Source: Combretum micranthum (lineage: Eukaryota; Streptophyta; Magnoliopsida; Myrtales; Combretaceae). Taken from it: 64,000 bases of DNA. Within the stretch, counting starts at the first letter, position 1. Each line of letters opens with the position of its first letter. Positions 37,105 through 48,171 of the stretch are shown piece after piece. Under the pieces are notes generated by a model, which saw only the letters and a program-made list of their open reading frames with translations, had not been told where the DNA came from and made no database searches. The position numbers were made by a program, and so were the translations under genes. The stretch covers positions 1-64,000 of the forward strand of contig JAMXBD010000961.1 in NCBI GenBank assembly GCA_024138025.1, in the 5' to 3' direction.

Positions 37105-37740
37105 CACTTCCCTCATAGGTGGTAATCCAGGTAGATCATCTGGAAAAACTTCTGGGTACTCGCTCACAACTGGTATATCTGTCACTTCCACTATCTGTTT
37201 ATCTTCCTTTATCATCGATGCCAAAACTGATTTACCCCACAACTCATAAGTTGGTAGCACTGGGGGTCTTTGTGCCACTAACTTATACTCAAACCGATCT
37301 CCATTAAGTAAATCAAACTCTATCACTAAATGATGGCAATCTATAACAGCATGATATTTTGCTAGCCAGTTTACTCCCAGAATAACATCAAAATCCACCA
37401 TATCAATCACAATCAAATCAGCAAGTAGATGTCTACTTTCTATCATAATATCTACAGATCTACAAACTCTATCCAAAACAGATCTCAAACCCAAAGGAGT
37501 ACTAACAGATACCACATCAGACATGATCTCCACACATATACCGCATGTACTCACAAAAGATTCAGATATGCATGAGAAGCTAGCACCAGTATAATATAAA
37601 ATATAGGTACTATGCTGTAATATAGATAACATACCCGCAATAGTGTCTATAGAAGCTGTCTCACTCCTTTGAAGAGCATAAATCTTAGCTGGTGCTTGCT
37701 GACTCTGTCTAAAGGAAACTCTGCCCAACTGTCTCCCTTT
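37105..37740 (-). pseudogene. Chromovirus aspartic protease, active site changed
   Basis: The retroviral-type aspartic protease cuts the gag-pol polyprotein. It lies in the same long frame as the zinc knuckles (start of frame at 37950). The active-site block reads [13 protein letters not shown] where the family has (F/V)DTGA(S/T)HSFIS; the catalytic Asp is therefore Tyr (codon at 37591-37593). A GAT to TAT change would explain it. Downstream [20 protein letters not shown] is the normal plant Ty3/gypsy protease C-terminal block. The frame is otherwise open into the reverse transcriptase. With this residue changed the protease should be dead even if the frame were whole. Confidence 0.85.
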
Positions 37741-38821
37741 GCAATCCATTGCTCTATGTCCTCTCTGACCACATTTAAAACAGAAAACCTGTGGAACTGT
37801 CTTCTCTGTGCAAACATTACTCTTATGTCCCAACTTTCCACATGAAAAACACGCGTTCTCTGTCCACTTGCAGTCCCTCAAGTCGTGTGGCCCAAGGCAT
37901 CTAGGGCATCTCTTATCAGAACTCTGCCCTACAGATCTGTACTGCTGCACAAATGGTCTCTTTCCCTTATCCTAGGTAACAACACTGACAGCTGGTCTCT
38001 TCCCAGATATACCTGATTCCTCAGTGGTTCCCGGCTCCTGATTCTGCTCAAACCCTGCTCAATCATCTTAGCCTTGTTCACAACCGCTGCATAACTGCTC
38101 AGATCCATCAAGTTCACCTGGTACTGTATCTCCGGTTCCAATCCAGTGATGAATCGACTAACTTTTGCTTCCTCACTTTCTTTCAGTGCATCAGTAGTAG
38201 AAACCTCATCAATCTGTGTAACTCGGCCTCATATTCTCAACTGAAAGCTTTCCTGCTGCAGCGTATAATAATCTTGCAACATCTTTTGCTTAATGCTGTC
38301 GGGGAAGTATTCTCTGAAGAAAGCCTGGTGAAACATCTGCCATGTAATCATCCCTGGCATGTGCCTCTTAGTACTCGCCCACCAGTTATTTGCCCTACCA
38401 GACAGCAAATATGATGCATACTCCACCTTCTTGTTCTCAGGAATGTCCAATGCTGCAAATGTTTTCTCCACTTCCTCTATCCACACCTGAGCTTCCAATG
38501 GTTTTCCCGGCACTGGCTCAAACTTGTGCACTAAATCCACAAACTTGTTAAGGCTCAGCACATCTGGATGTCGGGCTCCATTACCCCCATTTCCATTCAG
38601 CCTTTGTGTCTCCTGCCTCCAAGCATCAGCATTTTCTTGGACTATCTGCATGTCCCTTCTCATATCCTGCTGCTGCTGACCTACCACTCCATCAGGGCAT
38701 TCACAGCCTGCATAAGCTGTGCTACATCCACTGGTGCTTGTCCTGCCGGTGGAGGTGGTAAATTCTCATTGTGAGCCTGATGTTCATCCTCATTTTCCTC
38801 ATTTCTTCTCCTGGGCGGCAT
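37741..38821 (-). pseudogene. Chromovirus gag with three zinc knuckles
   Basis: Gag forms the particle and binds element RNA. The likely start is the ATG complement at 38819-38821, giving MPPRRRNEENEDEHQ, a start typical of Tekay/Del gag. A frameshift near 38688 moves to a frame with LNKFVDLVHKFEPVPGKPLE, VWIEEVEKTFAAL and YLLSGRANNWWAST, then FFREYFPDSIKQK; this is the Retrotrans_gag core. Further frame changes follow near 38229 and 37940. The C-terminal part has three cysteine knuckles: [27 protein letters not shown] and [14 protein letters not shown] (37908-37741). The last two fit CX2CX4HX4C. The first has a shorter loop (CX2CX3HX4C). Confidence 0.88.
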
Positions 38822-38989
38822 TCTAAACAAAACATCATGGATTAGAACAAGGGTATCCAACTTGATACAACAACTTAAATCTAAACATCAATAGCTTAAC
38901 TAGACAACAACCCTATTTATCTACCCCTCTCATCATATCTCACCGTCCTATGGAGTCAAAACTTAGGTCTACCAGATTTAAAACCTATT

Positions 38990-39001
38990 GCTCTGATACC
39001 A
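38990..39001 (-). other. Primer-binding site of the chromovirus
   Basis: Minus strand TGGTATCAGAGC (initiator tRNA-Met type), 7 bases after the 5' LTR end. Confidence 0.88.
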
Positions 39002-39008
39002 ATTAAGC

Positions 39009-41331
39009 TGTAACGCCCTAACCTGTTGGCATTACAACCCGCCACGTGTCCTCTCTTAATAGGACACGCTAAGGCTTTAATTTCCACAAATAACATGAAT
39101 AATACCTGTATAACTCACAAGGTATAAAAGAAGACATGTGGTCCTCATAAATAAATCATATGATAAGAATATAATCTCCATAATCAGAAAACTAGACATT
39201 GTTGACATAACTACAGGTCAACAAGTCGAACCATACCCTAAAACTATTACCACATATAAAACTCCAAATACAACTGAAAAATTCAATGAACAAAACATGA
39301 ATCTAACACTGAATAATAACAAGACATAAAAAGTCTTCTTGATCCATCCTATGTCATCTATGACTATACAACTAGTCATCAGCAGGGTAGTCAGGACCGC
39401 TAACCATCCCCATCCTCATAGACGATATCAAAACCCGATAGATCATATATCACACTATCATCACCTGCACCTGAAATATAACAGAATGAGCGGCGAAGCC
39501 CAGTACGATAATATCCAATCCAGTTCAAGCAAGGTTATGCACATACACATGTATAAATAATGCAACTGAACTAAATGCATACAACATTATTATCTATTTT
39601 AGTCCAGCAAAACAACACAGTTCAGAATCCAGTATACAATCCCGAACTCAGAGTAACTCAGACTCTACTTTAAAAACAACCAACTGATTTTGAAAATAAG
39701 TAATCATATACATATATGGATGAGTGGGTACTCCCCAAACATCCCAATTCCTGAACACCTAAATTCTACCGGAATCATATCTTAGCACGAGTCCACTCGG
39801 GACAACCTCACACTAAGATCATCAGGGTGCCTCACCAGTATCACTGTCTGCCAGGTCTCTACTGGTCAAAGCCAACCACAACCAGGCAGACAATTATTAA
39901 GCCGAATATTTATTAAGTTCATTATGCAATTCTGTTCCTACATCCATTCACAAAATTCTAATCTACAAGCACATACATCAAACAATGGATTGGTCGTACC
40001 TTTTATATTCAGGAGATAACTTGAACTATTCAAAGACAACCGTCAACAACTACTAGAAAACCAAACCACAACACACCAGCCACTACCACCAAACTCTCAA
40101 ACTCCCAAACCCGATATCAAACAACAACTCCAATCTCAACCTGTAACATATCAACATATATCAAACCAACATTCATAGATAAATCAAACTTAACATAAAA
40201 CAACCTATCTACACTAGCCTGATATAGAACTTCACAAACTCGACCTATACTGATCAACAACTCCAAAACCTCTAATAACATCAAGGAACAGCAAATTCAA
40301 ATCCTCAAATCATAAATCTTCACAAAACTCTATAAAACACATCACATGATCAATATTGTAACATCAAGGTTGTCCAATTTCGTGCAAAAGGATTCAGAGC
40401 TTATACTTACTGATATAGAATGTATAATACTTGTTTCTCCTCTTTCTATACTGATCAGAACACAAGCTAGGATTGATTTCCACAATTTCTTTCAAGAATT
40501 GCAAGAATTCATCAAAAATCAAGCATAAATTCGCCACTATATGCTTACACATGACAAAGGGAAATCAACTGACCTTAAACAGATCTTTTGCTTCGAACTC
40601 ATCCTCTTATATCAGGTACTAACACAAGATTTACGAATCCAACAGCTCTTAACACTCCTTATTTGCGAATCTAGAACCCCAAGTCAGCCTATGATCACGT
40701 TGCACCACCACAACGTTTTGGGACATCAAACACCATACCAGTACCCCGAAGAACAACTTTAACACATAAATAATAATATAAGATTTAATAAACTATAAAA
40801 AAATCCCTCACACATCGCTGTTATATATATAAAAACAGACTTATGCTGGCGATTACTGTTTCAAGGCCGGCGGCGCTCGGTTTCCAGTTGTCGGTATAAA
40901 TACCAAAAGTTGCTTCTGTTACAGAGTACGCCAGCAAATTTAAAAACTAGGCCGGCGGCACTCGGGTTCCAATTGTTGGTGTAAATATCAGGAGTCGCGT
41001 CTGTTACAAAGTACGCCGGCAAATTTAAAAACTAGGCCGGTGGCCTTGCTCTCCGGCCTTGCCCAACACATCATCCAGCACCAGCATAAACATAAACAAA
41101 CACTAGCGGCCATCACAGCATAATGCCGACGCTGCCTGCCCTATGCCGACGGCGTACTTCATCAGAAATGCTGGCCTTCATTGCAGAAAATACAAAACTT
41201 GATCCAATTGATGCCAATATGTTCCAACACGGAATTGATTAACCTTAAATTATTTTAACATCAACATAAAGGCCTCTTAACATCTGGTAGCTTGTGAACA
41301 CTTGTCACTTATAATTATTTTGTATATTACA
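39009..41331 (-). repeat. 5' LTR of the chromovirus
   Basis: 2323 bp, plus-strand edges TGTAACGCCC and TGTATATTACA. A TATATATA motif at 40822-40829 is a candidate TATA box on the minus strand, about 500 bases into the LTR. It is intact and shows the empty target of LTR-G. Confidence 0.92.
40865..41050 (-). repeat. GC-rich tandem repeat in chromovirus LTR
   Basis: Just over two units of about 86 bases, each with GGCCGGCGGC, TTCCAGTTGTCGGT-like, CTGTTACAGAGTACG and AAATTTAAAAACTAG blocks. Present in both LTRs (also 30335-30405 plus 33857-33975). It lies in U3, upstream of the putative TATA box, so it could act as an upstream regulatory repeat. Confidence 0.8.
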
Positions 41332-42180
41332 AAAAGCTTGACCTTATTTGAAGATATGGCCACTAAAAACTATGAGTGGTCACATAAATGAAGTAGAAAG
41401 AGGAAAGTTGTGGGTATTCTTGATGTGGATATGGCTACCGCAATTGTGTCTAAAGTTGAAGCTCTTTTAAGGAAGATTGATGGGTTTACAATCTCACAGT
41501 AGCAGCAATTAACCTTTATGGAGTCATCTTTTGTTGTGGAGACCTATGCTGAACAACTTGACAATTTGGGCAATCTTATTTGACCTGAAAACAACTCGTA
41601 TAGCAACACATATAACCCTGGATGGAGGAATCACCCAAATTTTTCATGAAGTAAAACAACAATGTTCTTAAGGGCAATCCTAATCCCATTCCTCCTCCTA
41701 GTTTTCAAAGGCCACTCGGTCAAAGTTCTAAGTCATCTCTTGAAGACTTGTTGAAAAAATTCATCAAAGACTCGGATGAGAGGCAAAAGTCTTCTAAAAA
41801 ATCAAGAGACTCCTTTAAGAAATCATGGAGCTTCAATACATAATTTAGAAACTCAAGTTGACCACTTAGCAAAAATGCTTTAAAAGAGCCCCTGAGGATT
41901 ACTTCCATGTAATCTTGAGACAAATCCAAGGGAGCATGTCAAGTAGTAGCATTAAGAAGTGCAAATGAACTACAATCTGGAGTTCAACTATAAAAAAGTG
42001 GAGAAAATGAGCCTTTAAAGGGGCAAATTGTCAACAAGGACAAAGAGAAGCAAGCTGAAAATTCAGTTGTAGAGAAACCAACTCCACCATCCATTGCAGA
42101 GTATAAGCCCACCATTTCTTATCCAGCAAGACTCAAGAAGGCCAAGGTAGATGAACATTATGGAAGATTTTTGTAGATCT
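41332..42180 (+). pseudogene. Athila gag, fragment 3 (C-terminal part)
   Basis: Resumes the Athila gag directly after the chromovirus with LTLFEDMATKNYEW, the expected continuation of the 28419-28467 sliver. Further blocks are DNLGNLI, NNSYSNTYNPGWRNHPNFS and SLEDLLKKFIKDSDERQK, all in the order seen in Athila gag proteins, the asparagine/tyrosine-rich YSNTYNPGWRNHPNF being diagnostic. Many stops and frame changes are present (for example TGA after SHK and TAA before FRN). The linker towards protease (about 42000-42180) is Lys/Glu-rich. No function remains. Confidence 0.85.
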
Positions 42181-42770
42181 TCAACAACTACATATCAGTT
42201 TTCCTTTGGTTGAGGCATTATCACAAATGACAAGATATGTCAAGTTCTTGAAAGAGTTGTTGTTAAAGAAGAGGAAGCTTGAAAAATTTTCTACTGTGAC
42301 TCTTAGAGGAGAATGTTCTGTTGTGATCCAAAACAAGTTACCAAATAAGCTTAAGGATCCCATAAGCTTTACTATCCCATGTCTTATAAGGAATTTATCT
42401 GAAGAAAGGGCCTTAACAGATTTGGGGTTAGCATCAACCTCATGCCATATCAAATGTTCAAGAAATTGGAGCTAGGAGAGCCAAAACCAATATGAATGAG
42501 CTTACAACTAGCTAATAGATTAGTTGAGCTTCATAGAGGTATGGTTGAAGATGTGTTAGTAAAGGTACAAGACCTCATATCTCCAGCTGATTTTGATATT
42601 CTCGATATGGAAGCAGATGTGGATATGCCCTTCATTTTGGGTAGGTCATTTTTTGCTACTGCTTAAGCTATAATAATAGATGTTGAAGATGGGAAGTTGG
42701 TCTTTAGAGTTGACAATGAAGAGGTTATTGTAAGATGCCTAATATGCTCAAACAGAGTTTGCATTTAAAT
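42181..42770 (+). pseudogene. Athila protease, frameshifted at the active site
   Basis: An open stretch reads YVKFLKELLLKKRKLEKF, LRGECSVVIQNKLPNKLKDP and SFTIPCLIRNLSEERALTDLG, the usual lead into the Athila protease active site DLGASINLMP. Right after DLG the frame slips: the expected INLMPYQMFKKLELGEP continues in a different frame (42430-42480). Downstream LVKVQDLISPADFDILDMEA and MPFILGRSFFATA are the normal C-terminal blocks. The single slip inside the catalytic loop, plus a stop after FFATA, inactivate it. Confidence 0.82.
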
Positions 42771-43079
42771 GACTCTTGTTTTATAATTGATTTCATTGAC
42801 TTGTCTATTTCGGATTAATTACAAGAACTCTTGTGTAATGATACTTTGAACTTTGTTTGATGAATGGGGAGCAAGAGGAAGATGGTAATCCAATGCTTAA
42901 ATCAATTGCAAATAAGCTTGACAATAATTCAAAGTTGAAGAAAGAAGTGAGCTTTAAAGCCATAAATAAGTCCGCTATTCAGATATCAAAGCCCTCCATG
43001 AAGAGCCACCTGAGCTTGAACTAAAGCAATTCCTGATTTTCTTTAGTATGCATTCCTAGAAAAAGACTCCAAACTTTCA
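42771..43079 (+). other. Athila protease-RT linker, no domain seen
   Basis: Between protease and reverse transcriptase. Short coding-like traces (for example EEDGNPMLKSIANKLDNN) occur with stops. No conserved domain is visible. Confidence 0.5.
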
Positions 43080-43914
43080 ATGATTATAGCATCAGATCTT
43101 AGTCAAGAGCAGCAGGATAAGCTATTATGTATTCTTAGTCAACATAAAAAGGCAATTGCATGGAAGATTGCAGATATCAAGGGGATCAGTCTCTCATTTT
43201 ACGCACACAAGATTCTAGTGGAAGATTACATCAAGCTGGTAGTTCAACTGCAGTGAAGACTTAATCCTAAAATGAGGGATATGGTGAAGAAAGAGGTCAT
43301 TAAGTTGCTAGATGCTAGGATGATCTATCCTATATCTGACAGCTCATGGGTAACCCTAGTGCAAGTTGTTCCAAAGAAAGAAGGCATGACTATTGTGCCA
43401 AACAAGAAGAATGAACTCATTCATATAAGAACAATCATGGGTTGAAGAGTATGCATTGATTACCGCAAGTTGAATGATGCAACCTAGAAAGATCATTTCC
43501 CCCTTCCATCTATTGATCAAATGATTGAGAGGCTATCGAGACATGCTTATTATTGCTTCATAGATGAGATGTCTGGATACTTTCAAATCCCCATTGCAGT
43601 GAAAGATCAATAGAAGATGACATTCATATGTCCATTTGGCACTTCTGCCTATCATCGTATGCCTTTTGGATTGTGTAATGCCCCAGTTACTTTTCGAATG
43701 TGCATGATGGCAATATTTGAAGATATGGTTGGAGAGAGCATGGAGGTATACATGGATAATTTTCTACCTTTAGGAATTTGTTTGATGAATGTCTCCACCA
43801 TTTGGAGTTAGTTTTGAAGCATTGTGAAGATACCAATTTGGTATTGAATTGGGAAAAATGCCATTTCATGACACAAGGAGGAGTTATCTTGGGTCATAAA
43901 ATCTCTAGGAATGG
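43080..43914 (+). pseudogene. Athila reverse transcriptase, first part
   Basis: Fingers and palm of an Athila reverse transcriptase: LNPKMRDMVKKEVIKLLDAR, MIYPISDSSWV, VCIDYRKLNDAT, DHFPLPSIDQMIERL, SGYFQIPIA and MPFGLCNAPVTF. Stops occur at MG*RV, AT*KD and DQ*KM, each explained by single changes of conserved Trp, Arg or Glu codons. The catalytic box reads MEVYMDNF near 43745; the second Asp of the usual MDDF is Asn. A frameshift follows near 43780, and the thumb continues as HLELVLKHCEDTNLVLNWEK and VILGHKIS. The frame stops where the non-autonomous element begins at 43915 and resumes at 63704. Confidence 0.88.
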
Positions 43915-45282
43915 TGCTTGGCTGATAGACCAGATCGAGCGTTTTAAAATTCATAAATGTTTTCTAAATTTTTTCCACTAGTTACGGTCTCATAGGGCAA
44001 GCGCACCCATCAGATGTAGCATGGAATGATCTAGGTCATATTCCAAGAGAAAGCTGGTGAATACTTATACTTCGTTCTTTTCCTATTATCTAATCGGAAA
44101 AAACAAAGGGGCTTTATATACACAAAGCTAATCTAAGTCTAATTTGACAAACAAAACAACAAAAATCAACAGTAAATTTCATAGCAGCATGCAACAATAA
44201 AGATAAATCAATTCATAAGATTGCTTAGGTCATGCTTCACCTTAGATCTATTTATATAACTTAAAAATTTCTCGAAAAAAGTTGTATTGATTATTGCACC
44301 GTCAGATTCACTAGCATAAATCAAAGTCTCTCTCGAGGTTAGTGATTCTAGATCTAAAATCGGACTACTAGAATCTTTTTCTAGCTATCCTCACCCTTAG
44401 ACCCACATAAAGAACATGAATCCTTCGTTTAGAAATCCATTTTGGCATTTAAAAATGAGTGACAGAAGACCCCACCAACCCTTCTCTCAACGTGATTAGA
44501 GCAATCTCATTAATAGCCTAGATCTATTCATTAAAATGACCTCTCAGCCTATTTTAACGAAATCAAACATGAACCCATATCGTGCACTATACAGATTCAA
44601 GAACCATTAAGTTTAAGCTATTGAATATAATAAATCAACACGTTTTGAAGATAAAGCACAATAACGTTACATGAAATTAACTAAGGATCCACAAACCCAA
44701 ACAAAATCAGCTACTCCTCTATGAATATAGCAATACAAATCAAAGAATCAAAGAAATAGCTTAAACCTATAGTAAGATAAAGTAATAAAGAACGATATTC
44801 TTGATGAATTGAAACGTTTAAGCCCAAAGCTACTGTGAAACCCTAAGAGTTCTTGTGTTTCTCTCTCTAAGTTCTCTCTCTAAAGAGGGAAATTCGTTAT
44901 CCTAATAGGGTTTAGAGAAATACTCTAAAAATCCTTCTAAAACCCTATACTCTCTATTCTGGCTGCTATCATATTCTTCCTCTAAAAGCTCCTTAAAAAG
45001 AATGCAAGATGGATATTTATATTCTTCTAATTTCTTCCCTTCCCATCCTGCCCTTGTAGTGCTAAAGACATGGCTGAAAAGATAAAAGGCTTGTTTCTTG
45101 CACAATCCGGCCCAATCTTGCTTTAGTTGCTTCAAATCATCACATAATCTTCTAAATAAGCCTTTGAAGCCTGAGAACGAATTTTAACAATATCAATTTC
45201 ATTTTCTTGAACAAATCATAAAAATTACATAATAAATATGTATAAATAAGCACAAAAATTAAGGGTCTATTGACACTTATCA
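43915..45282 (-). repeat. 3' LTR of the non-autonomous element
   Basis: Plus-strand edges TGCTTGGCTGATAG and GACACTTATCA, 1368 bp. Clearly diverged from the partner LTR by eye, more than the chromovirus pair. A minus-strand TATATAAAG motif at 44112-44120 is a likely TATA box, conserved in the partner at about 62549-62558. Confidence 0.88.
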
Positions 45283-45295
45283 TATTCCCCCACAT
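45283..45295 (-). other. Polypurine tract of the non-autonomous element
   Basis: Minus strand ATGTGGGGGAATA immediately before the 3' LTR start TGATAAGTG. Confidence 0.75.
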
Positions 45296-46390
45296 TTAAT
45301 CGTTTACTTGTCCTCAAGTAAAAAAAATAAGGAAAAAAGAATTTGTCATCAATTATTCTCTTCAGAAAATATCACATGAAGCATAGCATTCTTTAATTCA
45401 TTCAATCCAAAGTGACTCATTAGTGCCTACTGCTCAAACATACCATATTTGTACTTACTACAATCAATTTTTTTAAGACTAATCTAGGTAAGCCAAACTA
45501 TTAATCACACCGTTTAATAACTACTTCCAAAATTAGAAAAGAGATACAAATTCAAATAAATCAAAAGTGGCAGGGTCACATCTCACTACTTATCAGAAAG
45601 CATATAAACCGTTTAATTATCTCTCTAAGCACAACAACTTAAAGTGAAAATATGTGGCACCTATCATTCCCCCTGTATGTTTTTTTCTTCTTTTGATAAA
45701 TCTCCTTTTTTATTTATTTATTTATTTTTTATATATTAGCCTTTATAGAGAGGTTTTTTCCTACTTCTTTACATCTCCTACGGACATATTTTGGCCCACC
45801 ACTTTTCAGCTTAGCTCTCTAGCTTTTTTTTTTTTTCCTTTTATATATATTTTATTTATTATATATATTGTTAAAGATTATTTGAGAAGAATCACAAGAG
45901 ATAGATTTCATATGCCCCTTTCAGGAAAGGTTACCAAAGCTCTCAAAATAGTTGAAAAGTGGATATACTACTAACAAGCATAGAAACACAACCATTTAGC
46001 TTTAAACTAGGTATTTTGACCTCTTTCACAACTTTAGATTCATTAAACAACAAGTAAATTTTTCCCACACAAATTTTATTCTAAAACTTTGACTAAGTAT
46101 ACCAAGTTTAAAATAAATGAGTAAGGCACACAAAGTCACTATTTTTAAATGCTAGCTTTACAAAAAGAATGGGTACGATTTCCATATTTTAATATCTCAA
46201 TTGTAAAATATTAAGTGGGAAAAATTTGATAGACACGTATATCATGCATTCAAGCTCAAATCAAACCTAAGAATTCTTCTTTTCTTTCCAAGATATCCTT
46301 CCCCCACACTTAAGTTAGACATTGTCCTCAATGTCTATGTAGTTCAAGCAAAAGTAAGGAAATGGACAGGAAAGAATGTAAGAAAAGGAC
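45296..46390 (-). other. Internal region of the non-autonomous element, noncoding
   Basis: AT-rich, with T-runs and a CCCCCACACTTAAG motif near 46300 followed by a short complementary stretch (GACATTGTCCTCAATGTC, a hairpin of GACATTG/CAATGTC). Short frames here have no recognisable motif. Bounded right by LTR-H. Confidence 0.5.
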
Positions 46391-47543
46391 TGTAAACCCC
46401 TGAAATTTTTCCTAATTCATAGAAAATAATTATATAAGTTAAAACACCAAAATTGAAACCCTGAAAATCAGCCCAAGTTAAAACAAAATTCTAAATAAGA
46501 TTAAATACGAAATTTCTTAATCTTGAGACAAAGAGAACCCCTCAAAACAAAATAGAAAATCCAACAATCGATTGATTCAACATCCATACACCAACTAAAT
46601 CATATATCCGATCTCTAACATGCAAATCAAGATGATATATCAACGCTCGACAACAAAATATTAAAACCTTAAATACTTCGATAAATTTTAGAAATAAAAA
46701 ATTTCAATTTTCACCGAAAGTCAAACTGAGTCAACCCATAACTTTAGACTCGATTAAACAATCTCATGAACTGAAAATTATTAAATAATCACAAATAAAA
46801 TAAAATATACCATAGATGTTGAACAAAAAATATAACATGGAAAAACCCCAAAATTTTATAATCTTACGAATAAACTTAACAAGCTGGAAGTCAAACTAAA
46901 ATCCTAAAAGTCAACAAAGTTTATAACAAACCCTAGTTTTAGATCCGACAATCATATGCTCTTAAATCTTAAACAATGAACTGAAGTAATTGTTGATAAT
47001 AGTTCGCAATAATATAAGGAAACTTAAAAATATTAGATTCGTAAATTTCAAGTGTCTTTAGGTTTCGAACAAGATCAGTTTTCGAAAACCGTGCCCGGTA
47101 CACCGGACGACAAAAATATTCTAACAATACCAATAGACATGTAAAAATATAAGATTTCAAAAAATATCAGTTTTAGAATTTTTCGGTAACTAAAAATTAT
47201 AAATATCTTATTTATACACGTATTTTTACTATTACCAGTATTTTAATTTTCTAATTTACTATTCATAGTACTATTTTACTATTCTTTACTATTCATCTAT
47301 TTCCACCTTTTCTTACAACCTATTTTTACTACCTACACACCTATTTTTTTACTTTTAACTTTTGCAATACATCTCTAATCACATCACACCTTACGCATTA
47401 CTTCTTTTCAATACAAAACAACAACATAAATCAATTTCACCCCCTCTTTCCTATGCAAATTGGCGCCACTCCCTCTCTTTTCATCTCTGTTATTTTTCTT
47501 TTTCAATTTATTTTGTTACACACAATTTCCCTCCATCTTCAAC

Positions 47544-47550
47544 TATAAAT
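47544..47550 (+). promoter_or_regulatory. TATA box of LTR-H
   Basis: TATAAAT followed by ACCCCCTCTCC, about 210 bases upstream of the TTTAG|GTAAAA donor. Confidence 0.62.
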
Positions 47551-48171
47551 ACCCCCTCTCCATCCACTTCTTTCACACCTTCATTTCATATAACAAAACT
47601 CTCATAAAATCACTCCACAACTCTCTCCACCGAATTCTCCTTTACCAAAACTCTCTTTCACTAGATACTTACAAAAAATTCTCCTTTATACACAAACCAT
47701 TAACCACATAATCATTCATTCACCACCTTTTTTCTATCCCAAAAACACTTTAGGTAAAACTTTTATCCCTATTCATATACTCATGTCATGTAACTAGCAT
47801 GACCATGGTATTGTTTTGAAACTCATATGAGTAGTGAAAGCAACAACATGTTCATTTTTGTTCTTGCAAATGAAAATTCCTATTTGATTATCTTGTTATT
47901 ATGCTTTTATATATATTGTTATTAATGTTATTATTCGTTATTATTATTGTTAGTATTATGCTTTTAATCTAACTCTTTATATATATTACTAAGTATATGT
48001 ATATATATATTTTTTTAGAGACTAATGCTCCCTAACTTTCTTTAACTTGCTTTTATTATTCTTAATGCTTCTATTATTACTTTTATTATTGCTTTTTCTT
48101 TTCTTTTCTTTTTTTTTTCTTTTTGGGACTTATCTATCCTTAGTCCTGGGATGTCTTGATGAAGCTAAGGC

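Larger units (their letters stand above)
28468..41331 (-). mobile_element. Tekay/Del-like chromovirus, nearly complete
   Basis: Minus-strand order is 5' LTR (39009-41331), initiator-Met primer site, gag with three zinc knuckles, protease, reverse transcriptase, RNase H, integrase, chromodomain-like tail, polypurine tract, 3' LTR (28468-34258). Without the nested LTR-G the element is about 9.4 kb. Flanks GAAAG (28463-28467) and AAAAG (41332-41336) match at four of five bases. The first 217 bases of the two LTRs differ at 9 positions by eye, mostly transitions, so it is younger than its Athila host. All reading frames are broken by small indels. Confidence 0.92.

Noticed and set aside
44902..45135. 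77-codon frame on the minus strand
   Set aside because: Inside the 3' LTR of the non-autonomous element; the partner LTR (around 63350-63570) does not clearly preserve the same frame.
45654..45974. 106-codon hydrophobic frame
   Set aside because: T-rich noncoding internal sequence of the non-autonomous element on the strand opposite to its transcript; no motif.
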